Positions 24,651-34,780 of a stretch of 64,000 bases of DNA are shown one piece after another (position 1 is the first letter of the stretch; each line of letters opens with the position of its first letter). The stretch comes from Distichodus sexfasciatus (lineage: Eukaryota; Chordata; Actinopteri; Characiformes; Distichodontidae), in contig JAVGVS010000021.1 of NCBI GenBank assembly GCA_032718565.1, positions 2,865,384 to 2,929,383 of the forward strand. The letters run 5' to 3'. A program made the position numbers and the translations under genes. The notes below the pieces were generated by a model that saw only the letters and a list, made by a program, of their open reading frames with translations, made no database searches and was not told where the DNA came from.

Positions 24651-25003
24651 TCAGTCAGTCAGTCATTTTCTGAACTGTTTAATCCCTACTGGGGTCACGC
24701 AAACCGTACCCTATCCCTGGACTATGGGCGCAATCGGGGGGTGGGACCAACCCACCGCAGAGCACACATACTCACACAATCACACTCACAGTCACAATGT
24801 ACAAGGCTAATTTAGATTTGCCAATCAATCTATATTGCATGCTGTTAGACTGTAGGAGGAAACCGCATAGCACCCAGATAAACCCATGCAAACACGGCAA
24901 GAGCATGCAAACTCCATACAGAAAGGCCCTATGACCCAGGGATCAAACCCAGGACCTTTTGCTGTGAAGCAGCAAGCTAACCATTGCGCCACTGTGCCAC
25001 GCT
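24651..25003 (-). mobile_element. tRNA-derived SINE (DANA-like), full length with target duplication
   Basis: This minus-strand copy runs from the head at the right (CCATTGCGCCACTGTGCCAC on the plus strand, B box GGGATCAAACCC) to the tail at the left (TGTTTAATCCCTACTGGGGT, then CAGTCAGTCAGTC). The 8-bp word GAGAAAGA flanks it at 24640-24647 and 25004-25011, and 10 of 11 bases match when extended. It is the longest copy in the window. Confidence 0.88.
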
Positions 25004-26239
25004 GAGAAAGAATGTAGAATGTGTTGTAAATCTGCTTGACTGGCAAACCTCAAAATGCAAAATGTTTGCTTCATGTTGTTTCTATATATTTTCTTGTGAA
25101 TGTGGAGTCATGTTTATTGCTTGGTTTGTTGAATTAGATCAGATACAAATTGCTCTGCCTTACTTGGACTGTTTCATAAAATAAATTAATGGAGTTTTTG
25201 TAGTTTATACATTTGCTCGCTTGTTGTCCAGCAGTGTCCTTGCATACTGATCAAACCAGCAACAGTACTGCTGAATCATAATTACGGCGGTAACGGGTGA
25301 ATGTTCTTCTAAGTTTTGTTTTTTTATTTAATTATTGCAGTAAAAGAAATCCTCTGACTGGCTGTGTCTCGCTTTTTTCTCTATCTCAGCCCCAGACCCA
25401 GTCTCTCTTTCTTTTGCTAGCTCTGACTCTCCCACTCTCTCTCACAGTCACGCACATGCGCACATGCACACACGCACACAGAGTAATAAGCCTGTGGAAA
25501 TCAATACACTATCATTTAGATGACAAGTTGTGAAGGGGGGGGGGTTATTCAAACAATGAATTAGCAGACAAAGCAGATTTATTTATATATTATTTATCTG
25601 GTTGTTTAGAGATGATTTGATCAAAGAATATAGCAAGCAAACAACACTGGGCCTTTCTCCTACATGCATGTTTAGGAACAAGGAAATCTCTGAAACCCAG
25701 CTGTAGGGTCAATATTACATAGTTAGCCAGTGCAAGCAGGACCTTGTAAGGTTCCTGCTGAGAAAAAAACTCTGGTGTGGGTGTGACTTGGCAATTTTTC
25801 AAATCACAGAGACCACCTTGCCCTTTTTACATTCCCAGCAGCCTACAGGGGAAAATGGCAGAGGAGATGCTTACCAATGCACACTTGTGTTCATTCAAGG
25901 TGGGGTTTCTTTCATCATCTGCTTGCAAGACTGCAGAACTTTGAGCAAACTTTTGCAGTTTTTAGAATTTACAGTTGCCACATCATCAGTTTGGCTGTTC
26001 ATGACCTTCCAATGCTCGGGTGAATTAAAGGGATGTGCATCATCAGTTCTTGTTTACGCATCACAAAGCTTTAGCATAAAAACACGAGTCACAGTTATGT
26101 ACAAACAGGGCAATATCTAAAAATCTTAACAATTAGATCTGACATAATTGGCCAAATTCATTATAGGCATTAGCGCTGGGGTTGGTTCTCTCAACTCTTT
26201 CCTATGTCTAATTAAGGGTGTCTGTTTAATCCACTTCTG
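25004..26239. other. unannotated DNA
   Basis: Pyrimidine-rich tracts (CTCTCTCTCAC near 25434-25446), a short CA-rich run and a nine-base G run near 25536 are present. No gene or repeat family was recognised. Confidence 0.55.
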
Positions 26240-26413
26240 TAAATCCATTTCTTATTTCTCCAGCATCACCCAGAGGAGGATAATTTACCCTTCTGAGTCC
26301 TAGTTCTTCTCAAGGTTTCTTCTTCTTGTCCTCTGGGGTCGTTTTTCATTGCAACTCTTGCCTTTCATATAGTCATTAGGAGTCAGGCCATAAATTGTGT
26401 CTTGTCCATTGTA

Positions 26414-26470
<57 letters not shown>
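26240..26470. mobile_element. dispersed repeat fragment with (AAT)n tail
   Basis: TTCTGAGTCCTAGTTCTTCT, CAAGGTTTCTTCTTCTTG and GGTCGTTTTTCATTGC form a phrase that I recognise as a common dispersed fish repeat (usually ...CCTGGTTCCTCTCAAGG...). Its class is unclear to me. It ends in an almost perfect run of about 18 AAT/ATA units at 26417-26470, as repeat tails often do. The microsatellite itself is certain. Confidence 0.5.
26417..26470 (+). repeat. (ATA)n microsatellite
   Basis: This is an uninterrupted trinucleotide run of about 54 bases. On the minus strand it would read as poly-isoleucine in an open frame, which is an artefact of the repeat. Confidence 0.95.
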
Positions 26471-26473
<3 letters not shown>

Positions 26474-26689
26474 AGGTAATTGTAAAAATAAAAATATTTG
26501 TAAAAAAAAAAAAAAAAAAGGAAAAAGTCTGGCAGCAAAGTTGCTAGTTACTGCTAAATTACGGTTAAATACCAACATATTTGATTGCAACTTGTAAAAA
26601 AATCCTGTATTTTGTGCTGTGATTTTACAACAGAATTTTGGTAGACTTACAGACAACAAAATGCTGTGAAATGAATTTCACTTACTGGT
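26471..26689. mobile_element. MITE-like AT-rich sequence
   Basis: The stretch contains a poly-A run (26502-26519) and phrases such as AAATTACGGTTAAATACC and TGTGATTTTACAACAG. These resemble fish MITEs built from TACGGTAAAA/TTTTACAG words. No terminal repeats were resolved, so the call is weak. Confidence 0.3.
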
Positions 26690-27530
26690 CTCCACCACCT
26701 CGGGACTTAAAACTAATAAGGATGTGGCCACCCAAAACAGTGTCCTCTACAAACATTTCCGTTGTGTTTTGGCTCAATTTGGTTGTGTTGTGTGCAGCGC
26801 GTATTAGAAGATGAATGTGTTTTTTTGTTTTGCAACGTGTAATGACGAAATTGATGAAAGTGATTTCTCAGTTTGTGTCGCGTCTACGAATTTGTAGTGT
26901 GTTTGAGCGTGCGCTGTGAACTTGAATGAAACACTTTGTGGTTTTGCAGCACGTTTTTAACTTTGAACTGCGTTGGGCTTTCTCGGCCACTGTACTTATG
27001 CGCTAGCATCAGGGCTTGACGCGTCCTCTGAGCATGTCGTCATAAATTTACGCGAGTTGCAGTACCAGCGATAACTGGGGCGGCTGTATGTTAAAGTTTT
27101 GCCACGTGACGTCAGCATCGTTGTTTACCATCAACACGACTGAACGGTTTCGCCATCTTTTTTGCACTTTTGTAACATCCGAATGCAAATAATTTTTATC
27201 CTTTTTTCCCTCATTTCACAGCTAAATGTTTTCTCGCACTGCCGCTTTGTACACTGCCATCTGTTGGAGTCCTCAATAATAACCGCCATAACTACGTCCG
27301 CCTGGGAAATAAATAATAAAATACGAACGTGAAAGTACCGGATGAGGCTTTTCGTAACTTAGCAACAACAAGCACCAAGAAAGCGCTCTGGAAGTGAGGT
27401 GTTGACGGCTCTCTTTTGCCGTTCTTTGGCAGCGGCTAATTTTAATACAAATCGTATGAGTGCTAAGCGTCTTCAGCGGAATTTTTTTTTTTTTTTTTTG
27501 CGTCAGTGCTCCGAGCGCTTTAAGTAGAAA
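26690..27530. promoter_or_regulatory. CpG-retaining block with overlapping E-box/CRE site
   Basis: CpG pairs are far more frequent than in flanking DNA (for example TGTCGCGTCTACG, GACGCGTCC, TTTACGCGAG). At 27103-27114 the word CACGTGACGTCA combines an E-box with a cAMP-response element, a classic promoter site. A T run of about 20 bases (27482-27500) ends the part with repeat elements. I see no exon. It may be the unmethylated promoter of an unannotated transcript, or the body of a young DNA transposon. Confidence 0.35.
27376..27482 (+). repeat. two-part repeat, order B then A
   Basis: Part B (27376-27419) has AGAAAGCGCTCTGGAAGTGA and GTGTTGACGGC. Part A (27427-27482) has TTTGGCAGCGGC, TTAATACAAATCG and TGCTAAGCGTCTTCAGCGGA. 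Compared with 16942-17107 the order is reversed, and part A lacks about 18 bases. This copy keeps CpG where the other has TG or CA (GCGCTC against GCACTC, AGCGTC against AGCACC), so it looks younger or less methylated. Confidence 0.65.
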
Positions 27531-27597
27531 TTTGTTGAAAAATATTTGTTTAATTTTGTTTGATTGTTTTTAACTTGTTCATTCAGTCTGTATAAGA

Positions 27598-27695
27598 ATC
27601 CAAAAAAAACACAATATGACAATATATCGTGATAATTATCGAAATTAATCAATATGCCAAAAAATATTGTGATAATGTATCGCGCAGCTCAACAA
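27598..27695. mobile_element. hAT-like terminal fragment
   Basis: ATATATCGTGATAATTATCG and GTGATAATGTATCGCGCAGC resemble the ATCGTGATA...ATCGCCCAGCCC end regions of fish hAT-type elements. The opposite end was not located with confidence. Confidence 0.4.
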
Positions 27696-28369
27696 GGATT
27701 CATTTGTTTTGTTTTGTTTTTGAAGTAATCTTCTTAAGACAAGATGGGGAACACAACTAAACCCATCCTTGATTAGACGTACAAACAGCAGCAGCGCTCC
27801 TCCTGGCGTGCAGATTCAAACAACTTAACATCGGCTAGTGATTGGATGAACAGTCGCAAAGCTCCGCGGGATATCACCGTCTCGTCCAATCACCACACAG
27901 AAGCACTTGTTTAAAAATAAAGGTGTGTTCTATCAATTTTATGAATACGTTTAGTGTCTTATATTATCTTCTTGTTTGTGTGTTATCAATTTTATCAAGA
28001 GAAGAAGAGTTGTTTGTGATTTATTTATTTTGAAATATGTAAGAAGTGACAGAGTTACAACAGCTTTTTAATACTGTGAGTGAGGTAGGTGAGTGAGCAG
28101 AAGAAACTTGTTATAGCTATACAATATACTGAAATAGTTATTGTAGGAGCGTTACTGGTAATTTGCCTACTTAAATAATGTACATTATTTTCATGCTGTA
28201 AATGAATTCTTAGTTTGACATACAAATAACTATTGTAACATTGTCAGGTATTATTTTTAAGGTTCCTTTAAATTGCTGTTCACCTGTGAGTGATTTGTAT
28301 AAATAATATTAAAAAAAAAAAAAAAAAAAACATTTTTAAACATGTTTTGACATCAAAAGGAACAATCTT
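27696..28369. other. unannotated DNA with poly-A run
   Basis: No gene is supported. A 63-codon open frame at 27842-28033 shows nothing recognisable. A poly-A run of about 21 bases lies at 28310-28330 and may be the tail of a retroposed sequence upstream, though I see no target duplication. Confidence 0.5.
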
Positions 28370-28850
28370 TTCACGTAAAGCTGTACGTCATTTCCCGGTC
28401 ACTGTTTGTCTCTACACGTGACTGAACGTTGGCGATGTGCAGAAAAGAAAACGTTCACCACAAGGCGATTGTTTTTATCTAACCTGGTTAGAGTAATGTT
28501 GTACTGGAGCTTTAATTTATCAGCATAACATTTATAGCTTTTGCAGCAGCAATGCTAGCTAGCTAGTACTTTTTTCTGGCGTTCATGACGTCTGGTGAGC
28601 GCAGACTGAACGCCGACCGTTTTTCTGATCATTGAAGGGAATCCGAGCAGCCACGCGCGTCAAATAAACGCTGCATAAAACGTTTTCTTGGCATCAATTC
28701 CTGCCGAAATCCCGACAAACACAAAGAGAACGTCGCTATTGCGATTACGTGCTGTTCGTTTGACGTTCTGGAGGACTGAAAATATCACGGAAGATGTGAA
28801 TAAACTTAATGTCATGACGGTGCAGACCAGCTACTGGATAAACACATATA
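28370..28850. other. second CpG-retaining block
   Basis: By eye there are roughly thirty CpG pairs in about 480 bases (CCACGCGCGTCAAATAAACG, GAACGTCGCTATTGCGATTA), against a CpG-poor background. A CTAGCTAGCTAG run lies at 28555-28565. No open frame of note was seen. It could belong to the same inserted unit as 26690-27530. Confidence 0.4.
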
Positions 28851-29389
28851 GTTAATACCATTGACCAATTATTGTTCTTATAATCTGTTCAACATTATTA
28901 TTTTGACCTTTTTTTTGTCAACGCTTGAATGTGTTACAAATAAATGTCACATTTTATAATGTAAATTTTATATTGTATAAATGGCTAATTGGTTTGCGTA
29001 ATTATTTAATAAGAAATTGAAATTAGATCCACCGTTCCAAAAGTTGTTACACTACTCACTTTGGCAAGATTTTAATTAAAATATTAATAGATGTTACTTT
29101 TTAGTTTTATAATTACTGTAAAATCATCAGAAAAAATATCTATACATTCAAAAAAAAATTGACTTTCAGCAAGTGTCTTATCAAGTCATCATATTGTATT
29201 CAGATGGTAGCAATTTTATTGGACATTTCTGTCTCATACTATAGTTTTTTGAGATTTTAGCATATGATGGTTACCTTGGATTTGCAGCAAATGCAAATTT
29301 CTAATGCCATAATACTTTTTATTATAGGATACGGCATGTGCATGTTGTTGGAAAAGGCAAACTACCGTGTTGTGTTTTTTAACAGCAGT
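28851..29389. other. unannotated AT-rich DNA
   Basis: Nothing recognisable apart from A/T runs. Confidence 0.55.
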
Positions 29390-29620
29390 GTATCATAATT
29401 TTACATTCTAAATCATTTAAGAACAGCACAACCATGTAAAAAAACATGGTAGATTTTTATAAGGTAAAATTACAGATTCTTATCATAATTTTACAGAACA
29501 TATATTTAACAATCCAGATGTGCTGTATTTTACAGGTATATTCTCAAAAAATGAAAAATATGGCAAAAATCTGTTTTTTTTCCAATGGTAGATGGCCATA
29601 AAAAAGTTAATTTTTTACAG
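29390..29620. mobile_element. MITE-like fragment
   Basis: The stretch is built from words such as CATAATTTTACAGAACATAT and GCTGTATTTTACAGG and ends in AATTTTTTACAG at the border of the LTR that follows. This word use is common in fish MITEs. The left end is undefined. The LTR at 29621 seems to have inserted into, or right beside, its terminus. Confidence 0.35.
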
Positions 29621-29892
29621 TGTAGGATAGCCACGCGATTTACTCTAAGAACTCTTTCACTAAGAGCAAGGATTCCCACAAGAAAACCGCATTCTAGCAG
29701 ACACACACTCAATCAGAGAGATAACCAAATAACTGGAGTACTCACAGTTGAAGCTGAACTGAATCAGAGTTGGGCTGGTGACTCAATGACTGAGTGACGC
29801 AGCGCCAGGAAATGACTCCTTTTATACTTCCTGAACCACAACCGACCACTTCTGGCTCCTAGTGTCGGTCGCGTTACGCAGTGTACGTGACA
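29621..29892 (-). mobile_element. candidate solo LTR (minus strand)
   Basis: Read on the minus strand, the 272-bp unit begins TGTCACGTACACTGCG and ends GGCTATCCTACA, the TG...CA border of LTR retroelements. A strong TATA box (TATAAAAGGAG) lies at 29816-29826 on the minus strand, about 65-75 bases into the unit. No internal region, primer-binding site or second LTR is next to it, so it would be a solo LTR. A clean 4-6 bp target duplication was not seen. Family (Ty3-type or endogenous retrovirus) cannot be told from the LTR alone. Confidence 0.5.
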
Positions 29893-30098
29893 ATTACTTA
29901 TTTATGCAATTTCTTTGCCTCTATGTAAATATATGCAGAGTTTAAGATTTAGGCTAACTTGAAAGTTTAAAATTCAAAGTCAAAATCAAAGTCCAAAGAA
30001 ACTTTATCGGATATATACTGTACATACAGAGAGACAAGATGACGTGGCTCCAGTTTTACAGAGTACAAAGAATGAAGAAGGCACATATAATACACATA

Positions 30099-30642
30099 CA
30101 GTAATGTGCAAAAGTTTTAGGCAGGTGTGAAAAAGTGCTGTAAACAAAGAATGCTTTCAGAAATATAAATAATGATTGTTTATTTTTATCAATTTACAAA
30201 ATGCAAAGTGAGCAAACAAAAGAAAAATCTAAATCAAATCAATATTTGGTGTTACTACCTTTTGCCTTCAAACCAGCATCAATTCTTATAGGTACACTTG
30301 CACAAAGTCAGGGATTTTGTAGGATTATAGTCATTATATTATTTTGTAGTCATTATATTATTTTGTAGGATTATAGATCTGTGGTTAGTTCTCCAAGATG
30401 TTTGGAACAACCTACCAGCCGAGTTCCTTCAAAAACTGTGTGCAAGTGTACCTAGAAGAATTGATGCTGTTTTGAAGGCAAAGGGTGGTCACACCAAATA
30501 TTGATTTGATTTAAATTTCTCTTTTGCTCATTCACTGCGTTTTGTTGATTGATGAAAATAAATGATTAACACTTCCATTTTTGAAAGCATTCTTTGTTTA
30601 CAGCATTTTTTCACACCTGCCTAAAACTTTTGCACAGTACTG
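30099..30642. mobile_element. palindromic (fold-back) Tc1-like element, 544 bp
   Basis: The left end CAGTAATGTGCAAAAGTTTT and right end AAAACTTTTGCACAGTACTG are inverted repeats flanked by TA at 30097-30098 and 30643-30644. Homology between the arms goes on for about 215 bases (30099-30318 and 30430-30642). Each arm also carries an inverted copy of what reads as the C-terminal end of a Tc1-like transposase. On the right arm, plus strand, this is SVPRRIDAVLKAKGG...TKY and a stop. The centre has a direct repeat, GTCATTATATTATTTTGTA, twice. It has no functional transposase and would form a long hairpin. Confidence 0.85.
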
Positions 30643-32308
30643 TATATAGACAGACAATTAAAAAAACAAACAAACTAGAGGTAGAAAAAGAAAATGTGCA
30701 ATTTTAGTTAGCTTAAGTATTCAATGATAGGTGCAAAATTCCATCCAAGTAGAGTCTAGCAGTCAAGTCTTTTTGCATTAAATGTGCATAACATCAGCAG
30801 CAGGTTAAACTGTTGTTTATTTTGGGATCCCATTATATCCAAAAACATAGGCAAGGAGAGAAATAAAAATATTGGTGGCAGTTCCAGAACTATTTAAAAA
30901 CAATTTTTTAAACAACCTCATTTTGATACGAATGTGTAAATCATTGAAATGTGGTGATGCTCATTGTCTTATCACAAGCTCATGTGTTGTAGAAGCTTCT
31001 TTCTGTAGTGCTCAATTTTCTCACTTTTCATTTTGTCCCACCTATTGCATTTGCTCTAGACAACCCGCAGAGATCAGAAACCTTTCCTTTGTTCTAATTT
31101 CTATTTATGTCCTTTGGACATGGAGCTAGACGTCAGCCATTTGCCGAGATTGAAAAGCCCACCCGTTCTCCCTGGGGTCCCTTCCCTCCTCCTCCGCATG
31201 CTGGATTCCAAGGCACTGTCTACATTAGCATCTGTAGCAGCAAGTGAGCAAAACCAAGTTTAGCTCTGCTAGAGAAATGAAAGGTGAAGAAATGAATGAA
31301 AGGTCTCCAGTTGTGCTCCATATATCAGTCATACTCTGACATGTTTTTTGCTGTTACTGAGTGCAATTCATTGCTCAAATGTAGATTTTTTCCTCATAAG
31401 TATTTATTAATATCACTCAATCTGCAGAAGGTCTTGTAATGGTTATGGTTGGCACCTTTGCATATGCAAGCTGCTGTTTTCTGGGTTCCCATGGTTTCAG
31501 ACTTCCTCCACAGGGTTCTAATCGGAACTCAGTTGAATGGCCTGGTGAACTGTGGCTTTGCTCTTTAATCAGTGAATGTAGATGAAGGTAACAGCAAGGT
31601 CACCTAATTGTTCTGTAATAGTCTAATAGTCCTAATTGGATGCAATTTCAATCGTGACTAAAGTGTCTATTAAAGCCTATGTTTAAACTAAGTAGTTTTC
31701 AAATTGGGATGTTTTGGAATGTCTATTACAGAGTAGGGGATTCAATGAGCATACAACTTACCATGAAAGTTTTTAGCTCTCGCATCTTGAACAGTGCTCT
31801 AAATTGTGAGTGAAACATGTCGCAAGACATTTTGGTGTTATAAATACAGCTAGAAATAGTTACTGTCTTATTTAATGCATACACTAACCTTCACTTATGA
31901 GTATCATATTTTTTACAGCTTTCCTACAAGAGAAAGCTTTCTGACAAGGCTCAACCATTGTTTCCGCTTTCTGGATTGCCTCTTGTCTAACTTGCCTCTG
32001 AGGAGTGTTAAACCTTTCATGGCGTCTTTGGGAAACCATGGGTCAAGCTGCAGTGCTCCCTTAAAATGCTTGAGGGGGATCATTAGTCACTTAAATTAGC
32101 TCTATGTCTCTGCTCTGAAATCATGTCATTCAGCCACAGGAAAACAGCCCATCAGTTACATCCTTCCTCACTAAGAAGACTTCTGTCCAACAGGTCATCC
32201 CAGCCGCACTGACCCATTTAGAGCTCGAACCAATTCTATTACTAAAACACATTATACCATATTATATCACCAAGATTAAACTAGCAGCTTTAGCTATCAA
32301 GATTTGGC
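30643..32308. other. unannotated DNA; possible conserved stretch 31130-32260
   Basis: The first part is AT-rich with nothing recognised. From about 31130 to 32260 the sequence becomes complex, balanced and free of repeats, which may mean selective constraint. No splice-bounded exon with a recognisable product was found. Confidence 0.35.
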
Positions 32309-32552
32309 AGTTGTTAGCGTAACGGTTAGGATGTTTCCCCCGTAATTGGAACGTCACCAGCTCAAATCCCGGACTGGTAATGGTACCATTGAGGTACTCA
32401 TGAACAATATACTATCCCCAAGGACTGCTCCCCAGGCACTGCCCATGTTAGCTGCCCACTGCTCCTTCATGGAGGGGTCAAATGCAGATGTCACATTTTG
32501 TGGTGGTGCACTGTGTTGTGTTCACAATGTAGAATAATCACTCACTTTCACT
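32309..32552 (+). mobile_element. SINE family 2, full copy
   Basis: The tRNA-like head has an A box (TTAGCGTAACGGTTAGGATG) and a B-box-like CTCAAATCCC. The family body follows (CCATTGAGGTACTCATGAAC, AACTGCTCC-type and CTCCTTCATGGAGGGGTC), then GTGTTCACAATGTAG and AATAATCACTCACTTTCACT. It encodes no protein. Confidence 0.85.
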
Positions 32553-33469
32553 TATTAGCAAACCTTTTTAATGTTGAGACATGCACTCATATGTGGGTCT
32601 GCAAACAAACTATAATGTAACACCAGCTTGTTCTGCCTGACAAATCTATGACATTTGTTCTTTCTCATTTTTATACTCAAAAGAGTTTTATCTGTTTTAC
32701 TCCATGAGTTTGCCATGACTTCTCTGTGTTTCTAATCTTTTGAAGAAAGGTTGTTCAGGTATTTGTACTGATACATTTTGTCTTCTGACCTCCCCTCAAA
32801 GTGCTCTACTGCTTTTGACAGCTTTCCGCATGGTTTTCTCAGGGCTACACTCCTAGATGAAAAACAATCAGCGCTTATTAGAGGAGTGGGATGTCTGAGA
32901 CTCTCAAAGCAGAGTTGAAATTTCAGAGGGGTGAGCATCTGGATCTCTATCATTATATCTCTCCAAGCTTACCCTTTCCAGAAAGTCTTTGGTTCTGTCT
33001 TTATTCAAAGCCAGTGATGTGTATCTTTAAAGACATAGAAATGGTTTTGGTTCATTACCATTTTATGGAGGTCATTGTAATAAAAAAAATGTCTGTATAG
33101 CTTTCAATTCAATGTTAATTTATTTACACATTGTTACAAAGCACCTTTCCTGGCTCAGCACCTGAAAAAGTAAACCTGAAACCAACTTCAAACTAGCAAT
33201 AAACAGCAAATAGCAGTTGCAAAATGCCATAATGTGTTTGAATGGATACAACTACGCTATTTGTTCATCTTTCCGAGAACCATTTACAACTATGGTCAGC
33301 TAAAATATCCGATCCAGAATCTCCTGGATGTCATGACCTTGAAGCATTGAGGGCTATTGTTCTTTTTGTGTGTCCACTCTGTCTTGTCTTAATGTACGTT
33401 TTCTACCGCTGCTATTGTGCCTGCCTGCTATCAGTTGTGCCGTTGTGATCTGCTGAAGCTCAGGGGATG
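32553..33469. other. unannotated DNA
   Basis: No gene or repeat was recognised. A 73-codon minus-strand frame (32732-32953) overlaps a 69-codon plus-strand frame, and neither has features of a real exon. Confidence 0.5.
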
Positions 33470-34350
33470 CGTTGTGTGATTGTTGTCTTGTGTGTTTGTG
33501 GGAACGCATTGCGCCCTGGGAGGGGCTGTAAGGGCAGATAGATGAGCTGGAAGTAGTGGAGTGTTTGAGAATAGCACATGAGCAGTGTATGGAGCATCTG
33601 CCCTATTCGGTCTGCTTCAGTGAGCACCAGCATGGGTGTGGGGGTGGTATCTGTGTGCACGATATTGTAGTATGTTTGGCCAAGTTGGATGTGTGTTTGT
33701 GTCCATCTGTCATGATTTCATGATTCTCGAGTGTGTTTTTCACTATGTCTTCTGTCCTGTATGAGGTGGAATTGGCAGAATATGTGTGAGTTGGTGTGTG
33801 TATCAGCATGTCAGCCTAATTTAGCGAAAGGTGCGATGACTAAAGAGGTGTGTGTGTGTGTGTGAGTGTGTGGTCCATGTGAGTGCCTGTTGACATGTTT
33901 GCGTGGGCTGCAGTGTGCACCAGCCTTATCTGTCTTCGAGGGTTCGGGGGAGCAGAGTTGATGAGATTTGTCTGTGGGTAAAGTGTGCCCACATAGTCAA
34001 TCTAAGAGTGTTGATGCAATGTTTTACACGTGTGAGAGAGCGTGTGTGCGAGCGTGTGTGTGTACTTGCATGTGTGTGTGTTTTCTTTACAGGATAGTCA
34101 GTGCAACAACATTCGCAGCCTTATTGAGTGTGAGTGAGTTGTGTGTGTGTGTGGATGTGTCTTTGCATGTGTGTGTTTGCACGTCCATCTGTGTGTTTTT
34201 AATGTGTCTGTGGGACTGGTGCAGTAGCGGGCAGATTTCCTGTACCTCGTCTCTTTGTGTCTGCTGCTTGGTGGAGGTCCCTGTTCGTGACATTGTGTGT
34301 GTGTGTGTGTGTGTGTGTGCTTGTGCGTGTGTGTGTGTGTGTTCATTCGG
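33470..34350 (+). repeat. TG-rich, strand-asymmetric tract with (GT)n runs
   Basis: For about 880 bases the plus strand is dominated by G and T, with imperfect and pure GT runs (33848-33863 and 34295-34342). Cys/Val-rich open frames on the plus strand and His/Thr-rich ones on the minus strand are products of the repeat, not genes. Alternating purine-pyrimidine tracts of this kind can adopt Z-DNA. Confidence 0.85.
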
Positions 34351-34586
34351 AGGCAGACCCACCCGCTGGGCCTCCTGCTGATGGGTTAAGTGCTTCAGTT
34401 CATTACTATGTGGACAGTTCAGTGTACCTGGGTAGCTGCACGGTTGTTAGGACATTTGCAAAACTGCTATTTTAGCTGAACATGCACTGAATGTGCACTT
34501 TCCAAACGTTTGCTTATTTGTGTTTAGAAACCAGTGTGATTCATGACTTTACAAGTTTGTATGTTACATTACTTCTGAAGTGATGT

Positions 34587-34780
34587 GGGTTTGTGTGGGT
34601 TTTCTCCAGGTGCCCCGGTTTCCTCCCACAGTCCAACAGCATGCACTATAGGTTAATTGGTGACTCTAAATGTGAATGTGAGTGTGTGTGCCCTGCGGTG
34701 TGTTGGCACCTGCCCAGGGTTGATCCCCGCCTTGCGCCCTTAGTTCCCAGCATAGGCTCTGGTCCCCATGATAATGAATG
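34587..34780 (+). mobile_element. SINE fragment (DANA-like), 5'-truncated
   Basis: It starts within the GTGTGGGTTTTCTCCAGG part of the family, then CCTCCCACAGTCCAACAGC, GGTTAATTGG and TGTGTTGGCACCTGCCCAGG, and ends near GATAATGAATGAACG. The tRNA-derived head is missing, as expected of 5' truncation in reverse transcription. Confidence 0.8.

Noticed and set aside
26300..26659. 119-codon minus-strand frame with a poly-isoleucine run
   Set aside because: The run is the (ATA)n microsatellite and the rest lies in dispersed repeats.
33968..34381. 137-codon plus-strand frame rich in Cys and Val, and His/Thr-rich frames on the minus strand
   Set aside because: They are translations of (GT)n and (CA)n repeats; there is no domain and no splice context.
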